Below are positions 1-15,000 of a DNA stretch of 64,000 nucleotides, one piece after another (position 1 is the stretch's first letter; each line of letters starts with the position of its first letter). Below the pieces are notes generated by a model. It was given only the letters and a program-made list of their open reading frames with translations. It made no database searches and was not told where the DNA came from. Made by a program: the position numbers and the translations under genes. Source of the stretch: Otis tarda (Eukaryota; Chordata; Aves; Otidiformes; Otididae); assembly GCA_026413225.1 (NCBI GenBank), contig JAPMTP010000090.1, positions 62,001-126,000 on the forward strand, in the 5' to 3' direction.

Positions 1-3000
1 CCAAAAAGCTCTTTTAGACTTTGTTTGGAGCCACCAACAGCCAGCTACAGTGCCTGTGCCTGGGCTGGCTGCTGGCAGCTTGTGGGCGGGCTCCTGACTC
101 ACCAGGGGTGGAGCTGACAACTCACAGCTGCATTCCAACTGCTTACCACGAGGCATCAGCCATTTTGCTGCAGGGACAAACTTGCTTCAGAGCAGGCAAA
201 ACTGCACTGGGCAGGGGATCTGAAGTGAAATGGGCAACCAAAAAGCTCTTTTAGACTTTGTTTGGAGCCACCAACAGCCAGCTACAGTGCCTGTGCCTGG
301 GCTGGCTGCTGGCAGCTTGTGGGCGGGCTCCTGACTCACCAGGGGTGGAGCTGACAACTCACAGCTGCATTCCAACTGCTTACCACGAGGCATCAGCCAT
401 TTTGCTGCAGGGACAAACTTGCTTCAGAGCAGGCAAAACTGCACTGGGCAGGGGATCTGAAGTGAAATAGGCAACCAAAAAGGCTCTTTTAGACTTTGTT
501 TGGAGCCACCAACAGCCAGCTACAGTGCCTGTGCCTGGGCTGGCTGCTGGCAGCTTGTGGGCGGGCTCCTGACTCACCAGGGGTGGAGCTGACAACTCAC
601 AGCTGCATTCCAACTGCTTACCACGAGGCATCAGCCATTTTGCTGCAGGGACAAACTTGCTTCAGAGCAGGCAAAACTGCACTGGGCAGGGGATCTGAAG
701 TGAAATGGGCAACCAAAAAAGCTCTTTTAGACTTTGTTTGGAGCCACCAACAGCCAGCTACAGTGCCTGTGCCTGGGCTGGCTGCTGGCAGCTTGTGGGC
801 GGGCTCCTGACTCACCAGGGGTGGAGCTGACAACTCACAGCTGCATTCCAACTGCTTACCAGGAGGCATCAGCCATTTTGCTGCAGGGACAAACTTGCTT
901 CAGAGCAGGCAAAACTGCACTGGGCAGGGGATCTGAAGTGAAATAGGCAACCAAAAAGCTCTTTTAGACTTTGTTTGGAGCCACCAACAGCCAGCTACAG
1001 TGCCTGTGCCTGGGCTGGCTGCTGGCAGCTTGTGGGCAGGCTCCTGACTCACCAGGGGTGGAGCTGACAACTCACAGCTGCATTCCAACTGCTTACCACG
1101 AGGCATCAGCCATTTTGCTGCAGGGACAAAACTTGCTTCAGAGCAGGCAAAACTGCACTGGGCAGGGGATCTGAAGTGAAATAGGCAACCAAAAAAGCTC
1201 TTTTAGACTTTGTTTGGAGCCACCAACAGCCAGCTACAGTGCCTGTGCCTGGGCTGGCTGCTGGCAGCTTGTGGGCGGGCTCCTGACTCACCAGGGGTGG
1301 AGCTGACAACTCACAGCTGCATTCCAACTGCTTACCACGAGGCATCAGCCATTTTGCTGCAGGGACAAACTTGCTTCAGAGCAGGCAAAACTGCACTGGG
1401 CAGGGGATCTGAAGTGAAATGGGCAACCAAAAAGCTCTTTTAGACTTTGTTTGGAGCCACCAACAGCCAGCTACAGTGCCTGTGCCTGGGCTGGCTGCTG
1501 GCAGCTTGTGGGCGGGCTCCTGACTCACCAGGGGTGGAGCTGACAACTCACAGCTGCATTCCAACTGCTTACCACGAGGCATCAGCCATTTTGCTGCAGG
1601 GGCAAAACTTGCTTCAGAGCAGGCAAAACTGCACTGGGCAGGGGATCTGAAGTGAAATAGGCAACCAAAAAAGCTCTTTTAGACTTTGTTTGGAGCCACC
1701 AACAGCCAGCTACGGTGCCTGTGCCTGGGCTGGCTGCTGGCAGCTTGTGGGCGGGCTCCTGACTCACCAGGGGTGGAGCTGACAACTCACAGCTGCATTC
1801 CAACTGCTTACCACGAGGCGTCAGCCATTTTGCTGCAGGGACAAACTTGCTTCAGAGCAGGCAAAACTGCACTGGGCAGGGGATCTGAAGTGAAATGGGC
1901 AACCAAAAAAGCTCTTTTAGACTTTGTTTGGAGCCACCAACAGCCAGCTACAGTGCCTGTGCCTGGGCTGGCTGCTGGCAGCTTGTGGGCGGGCTCCTGA
2001 CTCACCAGGGGTGGAGCTGACAACTCACAGCTGCATTCCAACTGCTTACCACGAGGCATCAGCCATTTTGCTGCAGGGACAAACTTGCTTCAGAGCAGGC
2101 AAAACTGCACTGGGCAGGGGATCTGAAGTGAAATAGGCAACCAAAAAAGCTCTTTTAGACTTTGTTTGGAGCCACCAACAGCCAGCTACAGTGCCTGTGC
2201 CTGGGCTGGCTGCTGGCAGCTTGTGGGCGGGCTCCTGACTCACCAGGGGTGGAGCTGACAACTCACAGCTGCATTCCAACTGCTTACCACGAGGCATCAG
2301 CCATTTTGCTGCAGGGACAAACTTGCTTCAGAGCAGGCAAAACTGCACTGGGCAGGGGATCTGAAGTGAAATAGGCAACCAAAAAAGCTCTTTTAGACTT
2401 TGTTTGGAGCCACCAACAGCCAGCTACAGTGCCTGTGCCTGGGCTGGCTGCTGGCAGCTTGTGGGCGGGCTCCTGACTCACCAGGGGTGGAGCTGACAAC
2501 TCACAGCTGCATTCCAACTGCTTACCACGAGGCATCAGCCATTTTGCTGCAGGGACAAACTTGCTTCAGAGCAGGCAAAACTGCACTGGGCAGGGGATCT
2601 GAAGTGAAATAGGCAACCAAAAAAGCTCTTTTAGACTTTGTTTGGAGCCACCAACAGCCAGCTACAGTGCCTGTGCCTGGGCTGGCTGCTGGCAGCTTGT
2701 GGGCGGGCTCCTGACTCACCAGGGGTGGAGCTGACAACTCACAGCTGCATTCCAACTGCTTACCACGAGGCGTCAGCCATTTTGCTGCAGGGACAAACTT
2801 GCTTCAGAGCAGGCAAAACTGCACTGGGCAGGGGATCTGAAGTGAAATAGGCAACCAAAAAAGCTCTTTTAGACTTTGTTTGGAGCCACCAACAGCCAGC
2901 TACAGTGCCTGTGCCTGGGCTGGCTGCTGGCAGCTTGTGGGCGGGCTCCTGACTCACCAGGGGTGGAGCTGACAACTCACAGCTGCATTCCAACTGCTTA

Positions 3001-6000
3001 CCACGAGGCATCAGCCATTTTGCTGCAGGGACAAAATTGCTTCAGAGCAGGCAAAACTGCACTGGGCAGGGGATCTGAAGTGAAATAGGCAACCAAAAAA
3101 GCTCTTTTAGACTTTGTTTGGAGCCACCAACAGCCAGCTACAGTGCCTGTGCCTGGGCTGGCTGCTGGCAGCTTGTGGGCGGGCTCCTGACTCACCAGGG
3201 GTGGAGCTGACAACTCACAGCTGCATTCCAACTGCTTACCACGAGGCATCAGCCATTTTGCTGCAGGGACAAACTTGCTTCAGAGCAGGCAAAACTGCAC
3301 TGGGCAGGGGATCTGAAGTGAAATGGGCAACCAAAAAGCTCTTTTAGACTTTGTTTGGAGCCACCAACAGCCAGCTACAGTGCCTGTGCCTGGGCTGGCT
3401 GCTGGCAGCTTGTGGGCGGGCTCCTGACTCACCAGGGGTGGAGCTGACAACTCACAGCTGCATTCCAACTGCTTACCACGAGGCATCAGCCATTTTGCTG
3501 CAGGGACAAACTTGCTTCAGAGCAGGCAAAACTGCACTGGGCAGGGGATCTGAAGTGAAATAGGCAACCAAAAAAGCTCTTTTAGACTTTGTTTGGAGCC
3601 ACCAACAGCCAGCTACAGTGCCTGTGCCTGGGCTGGCTGCTGGCAGCTTGTGGGCGGGCTCCTGACTCACCAGGGGTGGAGCTGACAACTCACAGCTGCA
3701 TTCCAACTGCTTACCACGAGGCATCAGCCATTTTGCTGCAGGGACAAACTTGCTTCAGAGCAGGCAAAACTGCACTGGGCAGGGGATCTGAAGTGAAATA
3801 GGCAACCAAAAAAGCTCTTTTAGACTTTGTTTGGAGCCACCAACAGCCAGCTACAGTGCCTGTGCCTGGGCTGGCTGCTGGCAGCTTGTGGGCGGGCTCC
3901 TGACTCACCAGGGGTGGAGCTGACAACTCACAGCTGCATTCCAACTGCTTACCACGAGGCATCAGCCATTTTGCTGCAGGGACAAACTTGCTTCAGAGCA
4001 GGCAAAACTGCACTGGGCAGGGGATCTGAAGTGAAATGGGCAACCAAAAAAGCTCTTTTAGACTTTGTTTGGAGCCACCAACAGCCAGCTACAGTGCCTG
4101 TGCCTGGGCTGGCTGCTGGCAGCTTGTGGGCGGGCTCCTGACTCACCAGGGGTGGAGCTGACAACTCACAGCTGCATTCCAACTGCTTAACCACGAGGCG
4201 TCAGCCATTTTGCTGCAGGGACAAACTTGCTTCAGAGCAGGCAAAACTGCACTGGGCAGGGGATCTGAAGTGAAATAGGCAACCAAAAAAGCTCTTTTAG
4301 ACTTTGTTTGGAGCCACCAACAGCCAGCTACAGTGCCTGTGCCTGGGCTGGCTGCTGGCAGCTTGTGGGCGGGCTCCTGACTCACCAGGGGTGGAGCTGA
4401 CAACTCACAGCTGCATTCCAACTGCTTACCACGAGGCATCAGCCATTTTGCTGCAGGGACAAACTTGCTTCAGAGCAGGCAAAACTGCACTGGGCAGGGG
4501 ATCTGAAGTGAAATGGGCAACCAAAAAAGCTCTTTTAGACTTTGTTTGGAGCCACCAACAGCCAGCTACAGTGCCTGTGCCTGGGCTGGCTGCTGGCAGC
4601 TTGTGGGCGGGCTCCTGACTCACCAGGGGTGGAGCTGACAACTCACAGCTGCATTCCAACTGCTTACCACGAGGCATCAGCCATTTTGCTGCAGGGACAA
4701 ACTTGCTTCAGAGCAGGCAAAACTGCACTGGGCAGGGGATCTGAAGTGAAATAGGCAACCAAAAAGCTCTTTTAGACTTTGTTTGGAGCCACCAACAGCC
4801 AGCTACAGTGCCTGTGCCTGGGCTGGCTGCTGGCAGCTTGTGGGCGGGCTCCTGACTCACCAGGGGTGGAGCTGACAACTCACAGCTGCATTCCAACTGC
4901 TTACCACGAGGCATCAGCCATTTTGCTGCAGGGACAAACTTGCTTCAGAGCAGGCAAAACTGCACTGGGCAGGGGATCTGAAGTGAAATGGGCAACCAAA
5001 AAAGCTCTTTTAGACTTTGTTTGGAGCCACCAACAGCCAGCTACAGTGCCTGTGCCTGGGCTGGCTGCTGGCAGCTTGTGGGCGGGCTCCTGACTCACCA
5101 GGGGTGGAGCTGACAACTCACAGCTGCATTCCAACTGCTTACCACGAGGCATCAGCCATTTTGCTGCAGGGACAAACTTGCTTCAGAGCAGGCAAAACTG
5201 CACTGGGCAGGGGATCTGAAGTGAAATAGGCAACCAAAAAAGCTCTTTTAGACTTTGTTTGGAGCCACCAACAGCCAGCTACAGTGCCTGTGCCTGGGCT
5301 GGCTGCTGGCAGCTTGTGGGCGGGCTCCTGACTCACCAGGGGTGGAGCTGACAACTCACAGCTGCATTCCAACTGCTTACCACGAGGCATCAGCCATTTT
5401 GCTGCAGGGACAAACTTGCTTCAGAGCAGGCAAAACTGCACTGGGCAGGGGATCTGAAGTGAAATAGGCAACCAAAAAAGCTCTTTTAGACTTTGTTTGG
5501 AGCCACCAACAGCCAGCTACAGTGCCTGTGCCTGGGCTGGCTGCTGGCAGCTTGTGGGCGGGCTCCTGACTCACCAGGGGTGGAGCTGACAACTCACAGC
5601 TGCATTCCAACTGCTTACCACGAGGCATCAGCCATTTTGCTGCAGAGACAAACTTGCTTCAGAGCAGGCAAAACTGCACTGGGCAGGGGATCTGAAGTGA
5701 AATGGGCAACCAAAAAGCTCTTTTAGACTTTGTTTGGAGCCACCAACAGCCAGCTACAGTGCCTGTGCCTGGGCTGGCTGCTGGCAGCTTGTGGGCGGGC
5801 TCCTGACTCACCAGGGGTGGAGCTGACAACTCACAGCTGCATTCCAACTGCTTACCACGAGGCATCAGCCATTTTGCTGCAGGGGACAAGCTTGCTTCAG
5901 AGCAGGCAAAACTGCACTGGGCAGGGGATCTGAAGTGAAATAGGCAACCAAAAAAGCTCTTTTAGACTTTGTTTGGAGCCACCAACAGCCAGCTACAGTG

Positions 6001-9000
6001 CCTGTGCCTGGGCTGGCTGCTGGCAGCTTGTGGGCGGGCTCCTGACTCACCAGGGGTGGAGCTGACAACTCACAGCTGCATTCCAACTGCTTACCACGAG
6101 GCGTCAGCCATTTTGCTGCAGGGACAAACTTGCTTCAGAGCAGGCAAAACTGCACTGGGCAGGGGATCTGAAGTGAAATGGGCAACCAAAAAAGCTCTTT
6201 TAGACTTTGTTTGGAGCCACCAACAGCCAGCTACAGTGCCTGTGCCTGGGCTGGCTGCTGGCAGCTTGTGGGCGGGCTCCTGACTCACCAGGGTGGAGCT
6301 GACAACTCACAGCTGCATTGCAACTGCTTACCACGAGGCGTCAGCCATTTTGCTGCAGGGACAAACTTGCTTCAGAGCAGGCAAAACTGCACTGGGCAGG
6401 GGATCTGAAGTGAAATAGGCAACCAAAAAAGCTCTTTTAGACTTTGTTTGGAGCCACCAACAGCCAGCTACAGTGCCTGTGCCTGGGCTGGCTGCTGGCA
6501 GCTTGTGGGCGGGCTCCTGACTCACCAGGGGTGGAGCTGACAACTCACAGCTGCATTCCAACTGCTTTCCACGAGGCGTCAGCCATTTTGCTGCAGGGAC
6601 AAACTTGCTTCAGAGCAGGCAAAACTGCACTGGGCAGGGGATCTGAAGTGAAATAGGCAACCAAAAAAGCTCTTTTAGACTTTGTTTGGAGCCACCAACA
6701 GCCAGCTACAGTGCCTGTGCCTGGGCTGGCTGCTGGCAGCTTGTGGGCGGGCTCCTGACTCACCAGGGGTGGAGCTGACAACTCACAGCTGCATTCCAAC
6801 TGCTTACCACGAGGCATCAGCCATTTTGCTGCAGGAGACAAACTTGCTTCAGAGCAGGCAAAACTGCACTGGGCAGGGGATCTGAAGTGAAATGGGCAAC
6901 CAAAAAAGCTCTTTTAGACTTTGTTTGGAGCCACCAACAGCCAGCTACAGTGCCTGTGCCTGGGCTGGCTGCTGGCAGCTTGTGGGCGGGCTCCTGACTC
7001 ACCAGGGGTGGAGCTGACAACTCACAGCTGCATTCCAACTGCTTACCACGAGGCGTCAGCCATTTTGCTGCAGGGACAAACTTGCTTCAGAGCAGGCAAA
7101 ACTGCACTGGGCAGGGGATCTGAAGTGAAATAGGCAACCAAAAAGCTCTTTTAGACTTTGTTTGGAGCCACCAACAGCCAGCTACAGTGCCTGTGCCTGG
7201 GCTGGCTGCTGGCAGCTTGTGGGCGGGCTCCTGACTCACCAGGGGTGGAGCTGACAACTCACAGCTGCATTCCAACTGCTTACCACGAGGCATCAGCCAT
7301 TTTGCTGCAGGGACAAACTTGCTTCAGAGCAGGCAAAACTGCACTGGGCAGGGGATCTGAAGTGAAATAGGCAACCAAAAAAGCTCTTTTAGACTTTGTT
7401 TGGAGCCACCAACAGCCAGCTACAGTGCCTGTGCCTGGGCTGGCTGCTGGCAGCTTGTGGGCGGGCTCCTGACTCACCAGGGGTGGAGCTGACAACTCAC
7501 AGCTGCATTCCAACTGCTTACCACGAGGCATCAGCCATTTTGCTGCAGGGACAAACTTGCTTCAGAGCAGGCAAAACTGCACTGGGCAGGGGATCTGAAG
7601 TGAAATGGGCAACCAAAAAAGCTCTTTTAGACTTTGTTTGGAGCCACCAACAGCCAGCTACAGTGCCTGTGCCTGGGCTGGCTGCTGGCAGCTTGTGGGC
7701 GGGCTCCTGACTCACCAGGGGTGGAGCTGACAACTCACAGCTGCATTCCAACTGCTTACCACGAGGCATCAGCCATTTTGCTGCAGGGACAAACTTGCTT
7801 CAGAGCAGGCAAAACTGCACTGGGCAGGGGATCTGAAGTGAAATAGGCAACCAAAAAAGCTCTTTTAGACTTTGTTTGGAGCCACCAACAGCCAGCTACA
7901 GTGCCTGTGCCTGTTTTGGCTGCTGGCAGCTTGTGGGCGGGCTCCTGACTCACCAGGGGTGGAGCTGACAACTCACAGCTGCATTCCAACTGCTTACCAC
8001 GAGGCATCAGCCATTTTGCTGCAGGGACAAACTTGCTTCAGAGCAGGCAAAACTGCACTGGGCAGGGGATCTGAAGTGAAATAGGCAACCAAAAAAGCTC
8101 TTTTAGACTTTGTTTGGAGCCACCAACAGCCAGCTACAGTGCCTGTGCCTGGGCTGGCTGCTGGCAGCTTGTGGGCGGGCTCCTGACTCACCAGGGGTGG
8201 AGCTGACAACTCACAGCTGCATTCCAACTGCTTACCACGAGGCATCAGCCATTTTGCTGCAGGGGCAAGCTTGCTTCAGAGCAGGCAAAACTGCACTGGG
8301 CAGGGGATCTGAAGTGAAATGGGCAACCAAAAAGCTCTTTTAGACTTTGTTTGGAGCCACCAACAGCCAGCTACAGTGCCTGTGCCTGGGCTGGCTGCTG
8401 GCAGCTTGTGGGCGGGCTCCTGACTCACCAGGGGTGGAGCTGACAACTCACAGCTGCATTCCAACTGCTTACCACGAGGCGTCAGCCATTTTGCTGCAGG
8501 GACAAACTTGCTTCAGAGCAGGCAAAACTGCACTGGGCAGGGGATCTGAAGTGAAATAGGCAACCAAAAAGCTCTTTTAGACTTTGTTTGGAGCCACCAA
8601 CAGCCAGCTACAGTGCCTGTGCCTGTGCTGGCTGCTGGCAGCTTGTGGGCGGGCTCCTGACTCACCAGGGGTGGAGCTGACAACTCACAGCTGCATTCCA
8701 ACTGCTTACCACGAGGCATCAGCCATTTTGCTGCAGAGACAAGCTTCAGAGCAGGCAAAACTGCACTGGGCAGGGGATCTGAAGTGAAATAGGCAACCAA
8801 AAAGCTCTTTTAGACTTTGTTTGGAGCCACCAACAGCCAGCTACGGTGCCTGTGCCTGGGCTGGCTGCTGGCAGCTTGTGGGCGGGCTCCTGACTCACCA
8901 GGGGTGGAGCTGACAACTCACAGCTGCATTCCAACTGCTTACCACGAGGCATCAGCCATTTTGCTGCAGGGACAAACTTGCTTCAGAGCAGGCAAAACTG

Positions 9001-12000
9001 CACTGGGCAGGGGATCTGAAGTGAAATAGGCAACCAAAAAAGCTCTTTTAGACTTTGTTTGGAGCCACCAACAGCCAGCTACAGTGCCTGTGCCTGGGCT
9101 GGCTGCTGGCAGCTTGTGGGCGGGCTCCTGACTCACCAGGGGTGGAGCTGACAACTCACAGCTGCATTCCAACTGCTTACCACGAGGCATCAGCCATTTT
9201 GCTGCAGGGACAAACTTGCTTCAGAGCAGGCAAAACTGCACTGGGCAGGGGATCTGAAGTGAAATGGGCAACCAAAAAAGCTCTTTTAGACTTTGTTTGG
9301 AGCCACCAACAGCCAGCTACAGTGCCTGTGCCTGTGGCTGCTGGCAGCTTGTGGGCGGGCTCCTGACTCACCAGGGGTGGAGCTGACAACTCACAGCTGC
9401 ATTCCAACTGCTTACCAGGAGGCATCAGCCATTTTGCTGCAGGGACAAACTTGTTTCAGAGCAGGCAAAACTGCACTGGGCAGGGGATCTGAAGTGAAAT
9501 AGGCAACCAAAAAGCTCTTTTAGACTTTGTTTGGAGCCACCAACAGCCAGCTACAGTGCCTGTGCCTGGGCTGGCTGCTGGCAGCTTGTGGGCGGGCTCC
9601 TGACTCACCAGGGGTGGAGCTGACAACTCACAGCTGCATTCCAACTGCTTACCACGAGGCATCAGCCATTTTGCTGCAGGGACAAACTTGCTTCAGAGCA
9701 GGCAAAACTGCACTGGGCAGGGGATCTGAAGTGAAATAGGCAACCAAAAAAGCTCTTTTAGACTTTGTTTGGAGCCACCAACAGCCAGCTACAGTGCCTG
9801 TGCCTGGGCTGGCTGCTGGCAGCTTGTGGGCGGGCTCCTGACTCACCAGGGGTGGAGCTGACAACTCACAGCTGCATTCCAACTGCTTACCACGAGGCAT
9901 CAGCCATTTTGCTGCAGGGACAAAAGCTTCAGAGCAGGCAAAACTGCACTGGGCAGGGGATCTGAAGTGAAATGGGCAACCAAAAAGCTCTTTTAGACTT
10001 TGTTTGGAGCCACCAACAGCCAGCTACAGTGCCTGTGCCTGGGCTGGCTGCTGGCAGCTTGTGGGCGGGCTCCTGACTCACCAGGGGTGGAGCTGACAAC
10101 TCACAGCTGCATTCCAACTGCTTACCACGAGGCATCAGCCATTTTGCTGCAGGGACAAACTTGCTTCAGAGCAGGCAAAACTGCACTGGGCAGGGGATCT
10201 GAAGTGAAATAGGCAACCAAAAAAGCTCTTTTAGACTTTGTTTGGAGCCACCAACAGCCAGCTACGGTGCCTGTGCCTGGGCTGGCTGCTGGCAGCTTGT
10301 GGGCGGGCTCCTGACTCACCAGGGGTGGAGCTGACAACTCACAGCTGCATTCCAACTGCTTACCACGAGGCGTCAGCCATTTTGCTGCAGGGACAAACTT
10401 GCTTCAGAGCAGGCAAAACTGCACTGGGCAGGGGATCTGAAGTGAAATGGGCAACCAAAAAAGCTCTTTTAGACTTTGTTTGGAGCCACCAACAGCCAGC
10501 TACAGTGCCTGTGCCTGGGCTGGCTGCTGGCAGCTTGTGGGCGGGCTCCTGACTCACCAGGGGTGGAGCTGACAACTCACAGCTGCATTCCAACTGCTTA
10601 CCACGAGGCATCAGCCATTTTGCTGCAGGGACAAACTTGCTTCAGAGCAGGCAAAACTGCACTGGGCAGGGGATCTGAAGTGAAATAGGCAACCAAAAAG
10701 CTCTTTTAGACTTTGTTTGGAGCCACCAACAGCCAGCTACAGTGCCTGTGCCTGTGCTGGCTGCTGGCAGCTTGTGGGCGGGCTCCTGACTCACCAGGGG
10801 TGGAGCTGACAACTCACAGCTGCATTCCAAGTGCTTACCACGAGGCATCAGCCATTTTGCTGCAGGGACAAACTTGCTTCAGAGCAGGCAAAACTGCACT
10901 GGGCAGGGGATCTGAAGTGAAATAGGCAACCAAAAAAGCTCTTTTAGACTTTGTTTGGAGCCACCAACAGCCAGCTACAGTGCCTGTGCCTGGGCTGGCT
11001 GCTGGCAGCTTGTGGGCGGGCTCCTGACTCACCAGGGGTGGAGCTGACAACTCACAGCTGCATTCCAACTGCTTACCACGAGGCATCAGCCATTTTGCTG
11101 CAGGGACAAACTTGCTTCAGAGCAGGCAAAACTGCACTGGGCAGGGGATCTGAAGTGAAATGGGCAACCAAAAAAGCTCTTTTAGACTTTGTTTGGAGCC
11201 ACCAACAGCCAGCTACAGTGCCTGTGCCTGGGCTGGCTGCTGGCAGCTTGTGGGCGGGCTCCTGACTCACCAGGGGTGGAGCTGACAACTCACAGCTGCA
11301 TTCCAACTGCTTACCACGAGGCATCAGCCATTTTGCTGCAGGGACAAACTTGCTTCAGAGCAGGCAAAACTGCACTGGGCAGGGGATCTGAAGTGAAATA
11401 GGCAACCAAAAAAGCTCTTTTAGACTTTGTTTGGAGCCACCAACAGCCAGCTACAGTGCCTGTGCCTGGGCTGGCTGCTGGCAGCTTGTGGGCGGGCTCC
11501 TGACTCACCAGGGGTGGAGCTGACAACTCACAGCTGCATTCCAACTGCTTACCACGAGGCATCAGCCATTTTGCTGCAGGGACAAACTTGCTTCAGAGCA
11601 GGCAAAACTGCACTGGGCAGGGGATCTGAAGTGAAATAGGCAACCAAAAAAGCTCTTTTAGACTTTGTTTGGAGCCACCAACAGCCAGCTACAGTGCCTG
11701 TGCCTGGGCTGGCTGCTGGCAGCTTGTGGGCGGGCTCCTGACTCACCAGGGGTGGAGCTGACAACTCACAGCTGCATTCCAACTGCTTACCACGAGGCAT
11801 CAGCCATTTTGCTGCAGGGACAAACTTGCTTCAGAGCAGGCAAAACTGCACTGGGCAGGGGATCTGAAGTGAAATGGGCAACCAAAAAGCTCTTTTAGAC
11901 TTTGTTTGGAGCCACCAACAGCCAGCTACAGTGCCTGTGCCTGGGCTGGCTGCTGGCAGCTTGTGGGCGGGCTCCTGACTCACCAGGGGTGGAGCTGACA

Positions 12001-15000
12001 ACTCACAGCTGCATTCCAACTGCTTACCACGAGGCATCAGCCATTTTGCTGCAGGGACAAACTTGCTTCAGAGCAGGCAAAACTGCACTGGGCAGGGGAT
12101 CTGAAGTGAAATAGGCAACCAAAAAAGCTCTTTTAGACTTTGTTTGGAGCCACCAACAGCCAGCTACAGTGCCTGTGCCTGGGCTGGCTGCTGGCAGCTT
12201 GTGGGCGGGCTCCTGACTCACCAGGGGTGGAGCTGACAACTCACAGCTGCATTCCAACTGCTTACCACGAGGCATCAGCCATTTTGCTGCAGGGACAAAC
12301 TTGCTTCAGAGCAGGCAAAACTGCACTGGGCAGGGGATCTGAAGTGAAATAGGCAACCAAAAAAGCTCTTTTAGACTTTGTTTGGAGCCACCAACAGCCA
12401 GCTACAGTGCCTGTGCCTGGGCTGGCTGCTGGCAGCTTGTGGGCGGGCTCCTGACTCACCAGGGGTGGAGCTGACAACTCACAGCTGCATTCCAACTGCT
12501 TACCACGAGGCATCAGCCATTTTGCTGCAGGGACAAAATTGCTTCAGAGCAGGCAAAACTGCACTGGGCAGGGGATCTGAAGTGAAATGGGCAACCAAAA
12601 AGCTCTTTTAGACTTTGTTTGGAGCCACCAACAGCCAGCTACAGTGCCTGTGCCTGGGCTGGCTGCTGGCAGCTTGTGGGCGGGCTCCTGACTCACCAGG
12701 GGTGGAGCTGACAACTCACAGCTGCATTCCAACTGCTTACCACAGGAGGCATCAGCCATTTTGCTGCAGGGACAAACTTGCTTCAGAGCAGGCAAAACTG
12801 CACTGGGCAGGGGATCTGAAGTGAAATAGGCAACCAAAAAGCTCTTTTAGACTTTGTTTGGAGCCACCAACAGCCAGCTACAGTGCCTGTGCCTGGGCTG
12901 GCTGCTGGCAGCTTGTGGGCGGGCTCCTGACTCACCAGGGGTGGAGCTGACAACTCACAGCTGCATTCCAACTGCTTACCACGAGGCATCAGCCATTTTG
13001 CTGCAGGGACAAACTTGCTTCAGAGCAGGCAAAACTGCACTGGGCAGGGGATCTGAAGTGAAATAGGCAACCAAAAAGCTCTTTTAGACTTTGTTTGGAG
13101 CCACCAACAGCCAGCTACAGTGCCTGTGCCTGGGCTGGCTGCTGGCAGCTTGTGGGCGGGCTCCTGACTCACCAGGGGTGGAGCTGACAACTCACAGCTG
13201 CATTCCAACTGCTTACCACGAGGCATCAGCCATTTTGCTGCAGGGACAAACTTGCTTCAGAGCAGGCAAAACTGCACTGGGCAGGGGATCTGAAGTGAAA
13301 TAGGCAACCAAAAAAGCTCTTTTAGACTTTGTTTGGAGCCACCAACAGCCAGCTACAGTGCCTGTGCCTGGGCTGGCTGCTGGCAGCTTGTGGGCGGGCT
13401 CCTGACTCACCAGGGGTGGAGCTGACAACTCACAGCTGCATTCCAACTGCTTACCACGAGGCATCAGCCATTTTGCTGCAGGGACAAACTTGCTTCAGAG
13501 CAGGCAAAACTGCACTGGGCAGGGGATCTGAAGTGAAATGGGCAACCAAAAAAGCTCTTTTAGACTTTGTTTGGAGCCACCAACAGCCAGCTACAGTGCC
13601 TGTGCCTGTTTTGGCTGCTGGCAGCTTGTGGGCGGGCTCCTGACTCACCAGGGGTGGAGCTGACTCACAGCTGCATTCCAACTGAGGCATCAGCCATTTT
13701 GCTGCAGGGACAAACTTGCTTCAGAGCAGGCAAAACTGCACTGGGCAGGGGATCTGAAGTGAAATAGGCAACCAAAAAAGCTCTTTTAGACTTTGTTTGG
13801 AGCCACCAACAGCCAGCTACAGTGCCTGTGCCTGGGCTGGCTGCTGGCAGCTTGTGGGCGGGCTCCTGACTCACCAGGGGTGGAGCTGACAACTCACAGC
13901 TGCATTCCAACTGCTTACCACGAGGCATCAGCCATTTTGCTGCAGGGACAAACTTGCTTCAGAGCAGGCAAAACTGCACTGGGCAGGGGATCTGAAGTGA
14001 AATAGGCAACCAAAAAAGCTCTTTTAGACTTTGTTTGGAGCCACCAACAGCCAGCTACAGTGCCTGTGCCTGGGCTGGCTGCTGGCAGCTTGTGGGCGGG
14101 CTCCTGACTCACCAGGGGTGGAGCTGACAACTCACAGCTGCATTCCAACTGCTTACCACGAGGCATCAGCCATTTTGCTGCAGGGACAAACTTGCTTCAG
14201 AGCAGGCAAAACTGCACTGGGCAGGGGATCTGAAGTGAAATGGGCAACCAAAAAAGCTCTTTAGACTTTGTTTGGAGCCACCAACAGCCAGCTACAGTGC
14301 CTGTGCCTGGGCTGGCTGCTGGCAGCTTGTGGGCGGGCTCCTGACTCACCAGGGGTGGAGCTGACAACTCACAGCTGCATTCCAACTGCTTACCACGAGG
14401 CATCAGCCATTTTGCTGCAGGGACAAAACTTGCTTCAGAGCAGGCAAAACTGCACTGGGCAGGGGATCTGAAGTGAAATGGGCAACCAAAAAGCTCTTTT
14501 AGACTTTGTTTGGAGCCACCAACAGCCAGCTACAGTGCCTGTGCCTGGGCTGGCTGCTGGCAGCTTGTGGGCGGGCTCCTGACTCACCAGGGGTGGAGCT
14601 GACAACTCACAGCTGCATTCCAACTGCTTACCACGAGGCATCAGCCATTTTGCTGCAGGGACAAACTTGCTTCAGAGCAGGCAAAACTGCACTGGGCAGG
14701 GGATCTGAAGTGAAATGGGCAACCAAAAAGCTCTTTTAGACTTTGTTTGGAGCCACCAACAGCCAGCTACAGTGCCTGTGCCTGTGCTGGCTGCTGGCAG
14801 CTTGTGGGCGGGCTCCTGACTCACCAGGGGTGGAGCTGACAACTCACAGCTGCATTCCAACTGCTTACCACGAGGCGTCAGCCATTTTGCTGCAGGGACA
14901 AACTTGCTTCAGAGCAGGCAAAACTGCACTGGGCAGGGGATCTGAAGTGAAATAGGCAACCAAAAAAGCTCTTTTAGACTTTGTTTGGAGCCACCAACAG